64,000 nt of DNA from Bagarius yarrelli (taxonomy: Eukaryota; Chordata; Actinopteri; Siluriformes; Sisoridae): NCBI GenBank assembly GCA_005784505.1, contig VCAZ01000158.1:264001-328000 (forward strand). Reading direction: 5' to 3'. The position numbers were made by a program, and so were the translations under genes. The notes under the pieces were generated by a model. That model ran no database searches, was not told the DNA's origin, and was given only the letters and a program-made list of their open reading frames with translations. Shown piece by piece: positions 45,618 to 56,700 of this stretch; position 1 is the stretch's first letter; every line of letters starts with the position of its first letter.

Positions 45618-45700
45618 AATTGGTGGCTTAGTTGTTAAGGTGTTGGACTGCTACCAGAAAGACCGGAGTTTAATTCCCAGCACAAGAAAGCTGTTAAATG
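45618..45700 (+). mobile_element. Truncated V-SINE head, left half of an inverted pair
   Basis: 'TGGTGGCTTAGTTGTTAAGG' and 'GGAGTTTAATTCCCAGCACA' (A-box and B-box regions). It is truncated before the linker. Confidence 0.78.
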
Positions 45701-45754
45701 TAAATATACTGAGGTAGATTCTCTGGCCTCTCTAGAGGTCAATTATCTCTCATA

Positions 45755-45911
45755 AAACTGACTTACATTAATCTTATTTTTGCAAATGGGGGTTATTAAC
45801 CTTGCTTAGGGGCCCAGCAGTGGTGGCTTGGTGGAGCTTGGAATCGAACCCACATCATTGGGTTGGTTCAAGTAAGTAGTCTAATATCTTAACCATAAGC
45901 CACCACTTCCC
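45755..45911 (-). mobile_element. V-SINE copy, right half of an inverted pair
   Basis: Partial tail 'ACTGACTTACATTAATCTTA', linker 'TTAACCTTGCTTAGGGGCCC', 'GGAATCGAACCCACATCATT' and head ending 'GCCACCACTTCCCA'. A 'GGTTGGTTCAAGTAAGTAGT' segment shows a small expansion. Confidence 0.85.
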
Positions 45912-46120
45912 ACTACCTGTTTTGTGGTGTGTGAAATTCAGAGCACCTCGTCTTTGGGTTTGCTGCTGGAACTCCTCACCTGCTGCTGAAACGCTGATTA
46001 AGGAACATCTGCAACTTTATTTTTTCTGCAATAAGAGAAAAGTTGGAACATCTCAAACAGTAAAACTTTTTTTATGGATATAAAAAGTGTTACTGTGATT
46101 TTAACGATAATTTCTACCTG

Positions 46121-46300
46121 GTGAGTTTGGTGGTAGCTGTCAGTTCGGCATTAGCTGTGAGTTTGGTGGTAGCTGTGGGTTTGCTGGTAGCTGTGAGTTC
46201 GGTGGTAGCTGTAAGTTTGGTAGTAGCCGTAGGTTTAGTTGTAGCTGTGAGTTCAGTGGTAGTTGTGCGTTTGGTGGTAGCTGTGAGTTTGGTGTAATCT
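46121..46300. repeat. 18-bp minisatellite, ten units
   Basis: Ten units of consensus 'GTGAGTTTGGTGGTAGCT' in exact 18-base register, with one to four substitutions per unit and no indels until the last unit. As 18 is a multiple of three, frames stay open across it, but no longer gene is present. Confidence 0.95.
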
Positions 46301-46483
46301 GGTCTGTTTCAATCTGCTCGAGTTGAAACCGGAGCTCGTGAGCAAATCAGATGCTGCCCAGTAACAGACAGACTCATTAATAACCACCATTTAGTGTAGC
46401 TGTGAGGGTAAAAGGGCAACAAGGGCAGTGAGGTGACGATCTACCGAATGATCTGGTTGCCAGCCCCGTCAGAGAAAAGTGTG
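46301..46483. other. Unannotated sequence
   Basis: Unique sequence; nothing recognised. Confidence 0.4.
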
Positions 46484-46749
46484 TTTGTGTGTGTGTGTGT
46501 GGGGGGGGGTATGTGGGTGACTGAGTGACTGAGTGAGTGGGTAAGTGGTAAAGTGAGTGGGTGGGTAAATGAGTGAGTGAGTTGATGTGTGAGTAAGTGA
46601 GTGGGTGAGTGAGTGGGTGAGTGAGTGAGTGAGTCAGTGGGTGAGTGAGTAAATGAGTGAGTCAGTGGGTGAGTTAAAGACTGAGTCAGTGGGTGAGTGA
46701 GTGAGTGAGTAAGTAAGTGAGTGAGTGAGTAAGTGAGTGAGTGGGTAGG
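46484..46749. repeat. (GT)n, G10 and degenerate (GAGT)n array
   Basis: A short (GT)n run is followed by ten G residues at 46501-46509 and then about 240 bases of GAGT/GGGT/AAGT words. It resembles, in reverse complement, the ACTC arrays at 23.7-24.7 kb. Confidence 0.9.
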
Positions 46750-46873
46750 TCAGAGAAAGAATCTGGAGGATCCGGAGATCAGAAGGATCAGTGATGTCTC
46801 AGATGTTAACCATCTTAACATAATATAATATTCATAACAGGTTTATTAATTATGGCACTTATGAGTTACACAA

Positions 46874-47215
46874 AATGCCCAAAAGTATTGGGACACCTGC
46901 CTATCATGTCCAGATGTGGTTTTTTGAACACCCTATTTCAGATGTTAGTCTTACTCTTCCTCTTATAATCACCTCCACACTTTCCACTAGATCAGGTGGC
47001 TGTGGATTTGATCATTCAGTTCCAAAAGTATTAGTGAGATCAGACACTAATGTTCAGGTGAGGAGGTCTGGGGTTGGGGTTCCAGTTTATCCCACATTGG
47101 GGTTGTGTCAAAGTCAGGACTCTGTGTAGGACACTACAGAACACAGCATGTCTTTATATAAATTAGGGGTTTTGTGCACAGATCATACTGGAACAGGGTT
47201 TAAGTCTGAGCAGGT
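46874..47215 (-). pseudogene. Decayed Tc1/mariner-like transposase fragment, copy B
   Basis: On the minus strand near 47050-47125 the frame reads 'QSPDFDTTPMWDKLEPQ', a degraded version of the Tc1-like 'QSPDLNPIEHLWDELERR' segment that carries the third acidic catalytic residue. The plus-strand left end 'CCAAAAGTATTGGGACACCT' resembles a Tc1-type terminus. It aligns in order with 13960-14330 ('TAGATCAGGT', 'AGATCAGACACTAATGTT', 'GTGAGGAGGTCTGGG', 'AGAACACAGCATGTCTT'). Stops and deletions, including loss of the QHDN segment, show it is inactive. Confidence 0.78.
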
Positions 47216-47589
47216 AGAACGGCATCGTGGGTAATGTAGGAAAGTTTTAAAGACGCTGCTGTGAGCTTATAATTAATGATTGTAATGATTGTATTAATCC
47301 CGGGTTGTGTTTTAGCAGCTGTTTAGTTCTGCGGTTAATGTGTGCAGTATTTTTTTGGACTTTATGTCTCGCTCTGTTGCAGCTGTAGTGTAAAAATGAC
47401 TAAAGTCTGTTCGCTTTGAGCTTCAACTGAACGCAGCTCAAACACACTTTTGCTCCTGACGTCAAACATAATTTGAAGCCCCATAAAGGAGATTAACGCC
47501 ATCTGGAGGGACCTGATAGAAAAACAGTGAGTTCACTGCTTTCACTCACACTCCTGCTCTGCCTCACTCGATCTGTCCATCGTTGGTTT

Positions 47590-47624
<35 letters not shown>

Positions 47625-48941
47625 CAGTGTACTTTGAGTCAGTGTTTCCGTCATAGACCTAACACTCTAATTTGTGTAAACATAAACATTTATCATACAG
47701 TTCTTTATTATTTTAATTTTCTGATCAAATTCCAGTAACAGAAATGAGGAATTTAACCTTAATTCATTAGCTGGTAATTTTATTTAGTTAATTTGTAAAA
47801 AAAAAAAATTAAACAAATAAATAAACAATAAAAATAAATTAATTAATTAAAATCTGGTTATTGGAATTATAATATTATTATAATGATTATTTTCTGGGTT
47901 GGAAGGGAGGTCACGGAGGTTTTGTTTTCACGGGTATTCTGTCAGTTAGACGGTCGGACACGCAGGTCGGAAGTTCAGTTTCCATAGTTAATAAGTACAC
48001 AAAACTTATTAAACAATAGATCGTTTCCGGGTATTTGGCCGCGCACGGCGCTCGCGCTGGTTACACAGGGGTCAATGACGCGTCTTACGCTATTTATAGA
48101 GCGACATAGGAACGAACGTAAAATGGCGTAAATAAGGAACAATAAATTCCGGCACATGGAAAGCGCCTCCTTCTCCTTAAACTATTTCCGGTTTAGATCA
48201 TGTAACGCAAATAATTTAGATTAATTTAAGTCAGTTTTATTTGTATTTCGTTTTATTAAATAGACATTGTTTTAAAGCAGATTTACAGAAATTCAGATAA
48301 AAATACCTAATAATTAATTTCATTTCAATTAAATACATTTTAAAATAAATGTTATTAAAATGATTAATAGGAACAAAAAAACAACTAAAATAAAGTACAA
48401 AAACACAGCTAACAAAAAATGTGTCCAAATGTTCCTTTTATTTAATTATTTATCAGTTTTAGTCCTACATTTTTATGTTTATTATTTTGTTTACCTTTAT
48501 CTTTATTTATTATAATTATATATAAGCCTTAAATTTCAATTTTAAATGTAAACATTATTTTCAGAACTTAATCGCTGTGTGTGACGTGTGCGGTGCTTTT
48601 TTATATTTAACAATTTTAAATGTTTTTTTAATGAATTATTTTTGTTTTAATTGTAAATGAGGGCAGTATATAGAACATAATATAAATATTTAGGTAATAT
48701 ATTTAGGAAACTTCTGGTTCTATCATTTGATAGTGATTTTTTGTTGTAATAGCTTGTGTGTGTGTTTTGGCAACCCAAAAATTTTATATATTAAAACACT
48801 GTGACTTAAATTCTAGTGACTAACATATAAGAAATAAAAGTTGGATCTATTTTTAGTTCAGTGTGTGATTGAATTCATTTTTCGTGCGTGTGTGTGTGAG
48901 GGGTGCATGTAATCTTAACCTTTCCCTGGTTCTCATAGCAT
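47216..48941. other. Gene-free stretch
   Basis: (GT)n at about 47596-47622. A GC- and CpG-rich patch at 47900-48200 is surrounded by AT-rich DNA and holds no recognisable frame; it could be an old DNA element or a regulatory patch. 48200-48860 is strongly AT-rich. Confidence 0.45.
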
Positions 48942-48982
48942 TGTGTGTGTGTGTGTGTATGTGTGTGTGTGTGTGTGTGTGT
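48942..48982. repeat. (GT)n microsatellite
   Basis: About 20 GT units with one TA interruption. Confidence 0.95.
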
Positions 48983-49080
48983 TCATATCCTTTTTTATGT
49001 GAGCACACGCATGTCTTTCACACCACTCAGTAGTTCCCATGCTGTATATTACTCCCTGTGTGGTGTGTGTGCGTGTGTAT

Positions 49081-49140
49081 GAGAGAGAGAGAGCGAGAGT
49101 AAGAAAGAGAGAGAGAGAGGGAGAGAGAGAGGGAAAGAGA
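49081..49140. repeat. (GA)n purine tract
   Basis: Sixty bases of GAGA words with few interruptions. It sits between GT and AC tracts; a 135-codon minus-strand frame spans all three and is not a gene. Confidence 0.93.
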
Positions 49141-49265
49141 GTGGGCTTCCCTGCATGGACAGGGTCGTGACCCCTGTGTCGCCCAGCGTGGTCCCAGACA
49201 CCCTCCGAGCTCTGCAGGAAGGAGAGAGTCTGTGTTATTCTTTCTGTGTCTCTCAGCCATATTTC

Positions 49266-49270
<5 letters not shown>

Positions 49271-49303
<33 letters not shown>
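49271..49303. repeat. (CA)n microsatellite
   Basis: About 16 CA units. Confidence 0.95.
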
Positions 49304-49304
<1 letters not shown>

Positions 49305-49696
49305 AACCATGCTTTTATGCAGACAAGTGCTGCTATGCATTCTCTTTCTGCATCTCCTGCAGCATTAAGCTAAATTTTCTACATGTATTTGTTTCATTGT
49401 GCTTGTTTTTATTTCGGCCATGTTACAAAATGTTAAATAAAGCTAAGATCGTCTGACGATCATCTGGTTTTAAACTGTTGAGTTTAGCTAATTTGCTCAG
49501 ATAAATTAAAAGCGGTTGTAAAGCAGTACTAAAATACTGAAATAGCCTAGAAAATACAGCTCCTCGCTACTTTATCAATGATTTCAGTGAACACATCCGT
49601 TAGAAATGTTTTACGTAGCATAATGTTATCTTAAATACTGAGTTATTAAATTAAATAAAAGGTTATGTTTGAGAATTTTTTAAAAACAATTTCAGT
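49304..49696. other. Unannotated sequence
   Basis: AT-leaning unique sequence; nothing recognised. Confidence 0.45.
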
Positions 49697-50010
49697 TAGT
49701 ATGTACTTTTCAACCCTTAAAAAAGTCTGTTCTATATAGTAATTACAGGTAGTATGAATGAAGGTTGGACGAGCTCCAGCCGCCATGTTGATATTGTCAC
49801 ATGACATACGACATCACCCAGCCACAAGGAACAATGTTTTTTCTTAAAGTATTTAAAGCACTTGTAAAGTGCAGTGTCGCCGCTTTCTTCCCGCCAGTTT
49901 TTGGATGCTGAGTAGTCTCTCCTGCAGGATTATGTGATAATAATGTGTCCGTCGTATGTGTACTTTAAAATTCAGGGGGGACTAGTAGATCATTCTGAAT
50001 CTTTTTTTTC
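49697..50010 (+). repeat. Dispersed repeat with CTATATAGTA end, copy 3
   Basis: Begins with 'AGTATGTACTTTTCAACCCT' and 'TCTATATAGTAATTACAGG', then shares 'CCGCCATGTTGATATTGTCA', 'GAGTAGTCTCTCCTG' and 'CCGTCGTATGTGTAC' with 37340-37645 and 38690-38890. Confidence 0.6.
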
Positions 50011-50487
50011 GTCTGATGTTTTTGCGTCATGTTTTTCTTTGTAAAATATAAATTTTAGACAGTTACAGTAACGCTCTCATCTACAGTCTGATACAACGGA
50101 CACGTCAATAAACTCTTCACTGATTGGCTTCCACAACAACACATAGTAATGCCAATTTTCTTTGTTCTTTCTCTTTCTCTCCCTCTCTTTCTCTCTCTCT
50201 CTTTTCCCCCTCTCTAAGACACACACACACACAGAGCAATCAAGCTTATGTAATTTTTTACGCTATAATTTTAAGAAAGTAGAAGTTGAAGTTATTCCAG
50301 TAGTTATTTACTAAAACACCTAAAAGAAATTAAATTGTCTGAAGTTTAAAGGGTGTAATAATTAATACAGGGTTTTTAATCAGAAATACGTGTGTGCGAT
50401 GTTAGAGTGTGTTAGCTACATTAGCGTAATCTTATCACTTCCTTCTCTTATTGAGGTCTTTCTCTAAACACACTCCTCCCTCTCCAT

Positions 50488-50488
<1 letters not shown>
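50011..50488. other. Unannotated sequence with a short CT tract
   Basis: CT-rich run at about 50160-50215, otherwise unique. Confidence 0.45.

Positions 50489-50529
<41 letters not shown>
50489..50529. repeat. (CT)n microsatellite
   Basis: About 20 CT units. Confidence 0.95.
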
Positions 50530-50533
<4 letters not shown>

Positions 50534-50693
50534 GCTGAAGTTGTGGGTTGTAATTCTGATTGAAAGTGTCCCTCGCCCCTCTGCCCCGGGGTCAGCTTGA
50601 CACTGTCCAGAAAGTTTCTCCGACAGATGACCTGCAAGACGTTTGCTCACCCGAGCTTGAAGGTACAAAAAACCCCCAAAAAACACTCAATAA

Positions 50694-50734
50694 ATTATAT
50701 GGCCCCTGTGCAAGGCCCTTAATTCCCAACTGCT
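50694..50734 (+). mobile_element. V-SINE linker fragment
   Basis: Only the linker remains: 'GGCCCCTGTGCAAGGCCCTT' then 'AATTCCCAACTGC'. Confidence 0.6.
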
Positions 50735-51221
50735 ATGTTTTTTTAAAATTTCTACCAGAAATATAAATATCACCAATGTATTAACAGTCTTAGGGGCTGT
50801 TTGCAGATCATGCCTTAAAGCCAGGAAAACACCAGGCGCTCCGGTTCTTCTGTTTCGGTTGTTGGAAATAAGGAACAAGAAATCTACAAGAAGAAAATTT
50901 ACCCAATGGATTTTAACCCTACAACTACAAAACTAATTTATAAAGAACAGAAAAAAACACAATGATGAGCTTCTCCTCCATTTTACTACTGAGGTTTTAT
51001 TTAAAGGAAAAGGTGAGGAAGCTGATTGGTTGGTTCTTGTCATATGACCCGCAGTGCGCTTGCAGCGTTCTAGGAAGTTGAGATGTTTTAATCTTGCTGT
51101 GAACCAAATATAAAAAATGAGCACCTTGCATCACATGGGCGTCCTGGTATCTCTCTATTAGCACACACCTGCTACGAAAGATATATTGATGTATTGATAA
51201 AAGATGTGTCAATATTTTTTA
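50735..51221. other. Unannotated sequence
   Basis: 'GGAAGCTGATTGGTTGG' and nearby GC-containing segments resemble interiors of short DNA elements, but I could not define ends. Confidence 0.35.
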
Positions 51222-51336
51222 GTGTGTTGGATTAATGATCATTTTAATTCTCAGGAACATCAAACTGCCACTGCTGGGCCCCTGAGCAAGGCCCCTAACT
51301 CTCACCTTCTCAGTTTGATGAAGATAAATGTAGGAT
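51222..51336 (+). mobile_element. V-SINE copy, head and tail decayed
   Basis: 'GTGTTGGATTAATGATCATT' head remnant, 'CTGGGCCCCTGAGCAAGGCC' linker, then 'TCAGTTTGATGAAGATAAAT' in place of a normal tail. Confidence 0.78.
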
Positions 51337-51419
51337 TAAATATGTTGCTAAATACACTAAGTTTCATTGTTTACATCATCTGTGAAAAATTTTTTTTTAC
51401 TTTTATTTTGCTTTTAATT

Positions 51420-51520
51420 TCTCTTCTCTTCTCTTCTCTTCTCTTCTCTTCTCTTCTCTTCTCTTTCTTTTTTTACTATTTTTTCTTTTTTCTCTTTCTC
51501 TCTCTCTCTCTCTCTTTCTT

Positions 51521-51555
<35 letters not shown>

Positions 51556-51608
51556 ATCTCTCTCTCTTCCCCCCTATCCTTTCTTTCCCCCCCCCCTCTC
51601 TCTCTCCT
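51420..51608. repeat. (TTCTC)n followed by a CT-rich tract
   Basis: Nine perfect CTCTT pentanucleotides at about 51420-51465, then a mixed CTTT/CTCT tract to about 51608, including a C10-type homopolymer near 51587-51597. The 136-codon frame here is a low-complexity translation. Confidence 0.95.
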
Positions 51609-52581
51609 GTTTAGTAAGACATTTGAAACTCTTGATTCTATCATATAAGCTCTTGTGCTGGATTTTTCTCCTGTAAATGTTAAACAAACGTCTCCTCTCA
51701 GAAAACTTTACAGAATGCAACGCCGTACAAATGTAACTGAAATGTAAGCCATGAGACAAAGTCGTCCCTGTTTATGGGGACAAAATGGAAATATTTTTTC
51801 TCAATAAAACGAAGCCTGGCTGCGGCACGCCGCATTTCCAGTCCATGCCGGATTGTTAATACTGCATGCTTTGCCCTGACCCGGCGCTAGCCTTTGCCCG
51901 TAGGAGTGCCCTGTCGATGGGGCGTGTATTTGCTTGTAGCATAGGCCCACATCCACTCCCCTCCAGAGTCCTTGTGTGGTCCTGTAGTCACACGGCAGTG
52001 TGTGTGGTCCACGTCGACCCACTGATCATCTGTCCGAGGGCTGCTAACTGCCTGCTCAGCCACTGCGCCTGTTTACTTTAGCTCTGTCTGCACCAACCCG
52101 ACTCTGATCACTCGCTTCCTCCAGCTGGGCCAAATCAAGGCCTAGAGACTAGCCCTGAAACTCTAACTGCACCAACCAACACACACTTTTATAGAACTGC
52201 ATACAATCCCAAACGACCCCAGGCAATTCACAAACTCATCGGTTGTCTGTCTCGATACACACAGTCGTCACACGTTCACCTCAGAGACGCAGGTTTTGTT
52301 CCGGATGCAGGAGTGTCGGGTGCAGTGCCGTCCTCAGGTTCTGTCAGCTGGCATTCAGGAGAAATTAGTGTGTGAGAGGCTTCGGCTCATTGACTGTGAT
52401 AATCGCTTGCTAACACCTGGTATGAGAAACAGGAAGACACTGAGATGTCTGAAGCTAAGCTGCAGCCCATGTGTCTGTGAAAATAGGCTCCATGAGGAAA
52501 AAGAGAAGTGATGCTGTACAGGGATCAGAAAGACACAAGACAGAATGTCTCCGTCTGTCTCCTTCTCTGTCTGCCTTCTTA
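51609..52581. other. Complex sequence with a GC-rich block, candidate conserved noncoding DNA
   Basis: 51800-52150 is GC-rich with several CpG dinucleotides, no simple repeats and overlapping short frames on both strands (71-73 codons) with no recognisable product. It stands out from the AT-rich background. Confidence 0.3.
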
Positions 52582-52660
52582 TAGATCGATAGATGGATGG
52601 ATGGGTGGGTGGGTGGCTGGATGGATGAACGGACAGACGGACAGACAGATCGACAGACAT
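52582..52660. repeat. Tetranucleotide array (GATG/GGTG/GACA)
   Basis: GATA/GATG/GGTG words followed by GGAC/GACA words. It shares the left-flank word 'TCTGTCTGCCTTCT' with the GATA/GACA array at 52948. Confidence 0.9.
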
Positions 52661-52947
52661 GTTCGTGTTTATGTGAAAGTGTTTATTTAAGCACTTTTAA
52701 CAAATGCAATAGTGAATTTAACTATTTTGCATATGAATTTATATATATATATATATATATATTGCATATAAAAGATGAAGAAAATTCATATTTTTTTATC
52801 ATTAAATCATTAAATTATTATCAATTATTATCATTAAACCATTTTAATAAAAGCATTATGTGAGTACATATTGTAACATTTAATAATAATAAAGAAAACC
52901 TTCTTGTTGTCCCCAACTGTCTGTCTCTCCCCATCTGTCTGCCTTCT
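52661..52947. other. AT-rich spacer with a short (AT)n run
   Basis: (AT)n at about 52740-52762. Nothing else seen. Confidence 0.5.
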
Positions 52948-53080
<133 letters not shown>

Positions 53081-56000
53081 TTAAATGACATTTTTGCATT
53101 AAAAAACTCATTAAAAGAGAAGCAGTGTTGGTGAGGAGAACAGTCTCACTTAATAAACTTATATTTTTCATGTTTTTAATTGTAAAAAAAAAGATAACCC
53201 TCAAAGATCAAAACTTATAAAGTAACAATTAGAACAAAGTCATGCTCTAATTGTCTTAAAGGCACTTTATTAAATATATATGTTTGAAATATTGCATGTC
53301 GCTTGTATACAAGATGAAATAACATTTGGGAAAATTTCGTCCCAGGTTCAGAGTCAAAAGTTTAAATTTCCTTGATCATGTCAATATATTTTATTTGCCT
53401 CATGTTAACCATCTATCTAGAGGTAGGAGTAGAGGGGGATAAAAAAATGTACATTTCATCATATAATTGAGAATTGGATGTAATTTTATTTTAGTTTCCT
53501 GTTTTTGGTATTTAAAAAAGGTTTCTGGATTTCCCGCCTTGTTTGTCCTGCCTGTTTATGTACTTCCTGCATTACGAGGTGTTAATCCAGCCTGGTTTAA
53601 GCCTGCCCGCCTGCCTGTGGTGTAAAATCTCTCCTGTGTTAAAGAGGCGAAGGTTTGGGTGGAGACGCTCTTTCATATTCTTGTGCTCAGCTAATCGCTG
53701 GTAATAGCTACGTCTCCTCTTAAAGCTAATTCCTCCTATTAGTTGTGTTGAAGGCTGAGTCGAGCTCAGCCTTCAGCAGGATAATTCCTCTCATTAGAGT
53801 GTGTTTTCACAGAGCACAAGGCTAGCGGGCTAATTCCAGGATGTGGAATTCCACCTGAGTGGCCTTGGGCTGCTGCATCGGGCTTCCAGTTTTGCTTTTC
53901 TTTTTTTTTCCTTGAACAAATCGTGCGCTGTCCCGGCAGGCGCCAGGGACAAGCGGAATAACTCGACTCTGCGACCTTTAACCCCAACCCTGTACACGCA
54001 AAAAAGAGTGACCTTCCCGGGGCAGAATCCTGAACATTTCTTTTCCTGGAGGGCAGATGGGAATTTAGCCGATTTGTCGAGACGTTTGTGCTAATTAAAT
54101 TAAATGCAGACTCGTCTAAAAATAAACACGTTCCAGATTAGAGAGTCATTGTACTGACCTAACAAATATTATTCTAATATTAGCATTATGCTAGTTTTTT
54201 ATTATGAATAACGCAGATAAATTTGTGTCAAATTGCCAGAATTATTTAGACAGAATACTTTCTCAATTATTTATTTTTAAAATATTATAAAACAATATGA
54301 TATAAATAAATATAAATTTGGTGTCAGTAATAATAAATAATTCCCTGCTAGGAAAAAGTTTAGGCTCAAATCTTTATTCAATTTATATAATTAATTTTCT
54401 ATTTATTTACTTACTTATTATTTGTTTATTTCTGATTCTATCTTTTTAACATGCCAATCTAAGAATTCTTAACAACTATAATACTAAAAAATATTTACTG
54501 CGTGTCAGTATGAACATGTAATGAGAACTTGTATATAAGGAAAACAGAATTGGCCCAAGGTATAAGCGAACTAAGCGGCTGCTTAAAACGCCCATGGCCA
54601 CCAGGGGGCTTTTTGGTTTTTTTTGATAAAATATTATACAAGCGGTTTATTACCAAATTATATAAACTGTAGGATAAATATTAAGCTGCATCCCAAATCA
54701 CATATATACACACACTATTCTATGTTATTGGGTAGTAAAATACTATGGATGTGCAAGTACTGAATGTTGTTTTCTGGTACTTGCCGATACTGATACTGAC
54801 ACCTGTACTTTTTTAGGAAGTGTGAATACTTGTATGGCTCTCGGATTTTCTCTTGTCAACTTTTGTCTTGCAAGGGTTGCAAGGAACGCTTTGCTTATCG
54901 AGCAGAAAAGGGGCGGAGCTATGAGGCACTGACATTAAATGAAAACTTTCAAGATGGCTGACAATACCCTATCGTAGAGCTATCGTAAAGGCTGCATGTG
55001 CTTTAAACGTCAATGGGAAATGGCATTTACTTCCTGTTAGTAAAAAATGTTCTTACATTTATCAGAATTGATTTAAAATCCATGTGACAGTAAATTATAT
55101 GTCTTTAAATGGTACACACTTGTAAATTTAATCAATTTTAATTTAAATACTTGTAATAAGAATTTGTTAAATATTTTATAAATTCAGTATTTATTTTGTG
55201 TGTGTGTGTCTGTGTGTTTTAGATGCAGGACATCTGTCTGTAATGTAATGTAACATTTGCTCACGTTATGGGCCGAGTCGCTCATTTTTGATGGCAAAGA
55301 CTCTGTAAAAACACGAAGGAAAAAAAATGTTTTGTTTTTACATCACGTGGGTGGCGGGATGCACCCCGTGTAGCCGTGTGTAAACACCCTCGAATCCTTT
55401 GCCGCTCCACACACACGACCTACTGAGCCCAGTGGCCCCACTGTGTCATGGTAATTGATTCAGGAAGCGCAAGCAGCACGGTTCAAGTGCTTCTTAATTC
55501 TATCAGCGGGCCAGGAGTGGCGGCAGGCCGTGCAGTAAAGACCCTGAGGAACCGTTAGAGCTCATTTACCAGCAACAGCATCCATATTCCTGTCACTCAG
55601 CCACGCCGCTAAATGTCCTGATAGTCCTGAGTTTGAGAAAGAAACCTTTTTTTTTCATCTTGCATGATTGATGCATTAATCACCGCGTAAGGTTTATGAA
55701 GTGTGACGAAAGACGGTAGAAAGCGAATAGATTTCATTCGCCATGTTCAAGGCGGCCGGTTTCAACACGTGTTGCGGTCGCATTAATGTGTGTAGATGCC
55801 CTGTGATTGTAGAAGCATCGGCATAACTGTTTGTTCTACAAATGACGATTGTAAATCACGGCCTGACAACTTTTAATGTGTTTCTTTTATGGAGGAAAAA
55901 TAAAAGAACACTTTTAAGTGTTACGACGAACCTGATGCAGCGGCTTCCTGGCATGCATGCGACGGATTACAGGGTAAAATTCCTGCAAATGGCAAACACA

Positions 56001-56512
56001 TCCTGTCATTGCATGTGTACCTCCAGTCCCAGACCTCACAAGCTTTCATGCTCTGAGCATCTCCGAGACTGTACACTGACCGGATGTGAGAGCTCGAGAG
56101 ACCTCGGGGTGATGGAGCCTGTTTCTGGTCACTTTTCCCCAGTGAGGTCAGCATATGGAAGCAGAGCTGTTTTCCTGACGCGGACAGATCAGACAGAGTG
56201 TCGGCGTTCCTGTAGGAATTCTGATATGAAGGCTTGGTGACACGTATAAAATGGCAGGAAGCTGAGACATGTAAAATTCTCCTTCTCAGATCATGCAAAA
56301 GTGACCCTCTGGGGTCTCACTGTCCAATTTGAGACACGCAAGCAGGAGAGCCGCTGGCAATCATTTTTATTAGATTATTGCAAGCACTGCTAGTACTACT
56401 AATAAAACCAATCTCGGGGTTAAAGCGTGTGAGACCTTAGAATCATCATATCCACAAATTTGATCCTCTTTTCAACTGGTTTAAAATACTTTTTCATTCC
56501 AAATCTGGGGGG
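53081..56512. other. Repeat-poor gene-free stretch, candidate conserved blocks
   Basis: 53520-54100, 55380-55640 and 55900-56340 are balanced in composition, lack simple repeats and contrast with AT-rich DNA at 54100-54560. A 132-codon plus-strand frame (55842-56240) and a 125-codon minus-strand frame overlap in the same block, which argues against either being a gene. 54690-54760 resembles an end of an ACTATA-type DNA element ('GCATCCCAAATCACATATAT'). Confidence 0.35.
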
Positions 56513-56700
56513 AAGTGGTAGCTCAGGGGAAAAGTGGTAGGTCAGTGGTTAAGGTGTTGTAGATGCCCTGGAAGTTCGGGGTTTGATTCCCAGCACCACC
56601 AATCTTCCAGGACTGGGCCCCTGAGCAAGGCCCTTATACAAGTTGTATGAAAGAGGTAAATCTAAGCTGCTTTGGATAAGGGCATCTGCCAAATACTGTC
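56513..56700 (+). mobile_element. V-SINE copy with duplicated A-box head
   Basis: The head occurs twice in tandem, 'AAGTGGTAGCTCAGGGG' then 'AAGTGGTAGGTCAGTGG', followed by 'GTTTGATTCCCAGCACCACC', linker 'GGGCCCCTGAGCAAGGCCCT' and tail 'GCTTTGGATAAGGGCATCTG' with 'CCAAATACTGTC'. It is one of the most complete copies. Confidence 0.93.

Noticed and set aside
55842..56240. 132-codon plus-strand frame
   Set aside because: Opposed by a 125-codon frame on the other strand over the same bases, with no family resemblance.
56531..56600. tRNA gene-like A and B boxes
   Set aside because: The boxes belong to SINE heads; no complete cloverleaf with anticodon and acceptor stems is evident in this or the other copies.
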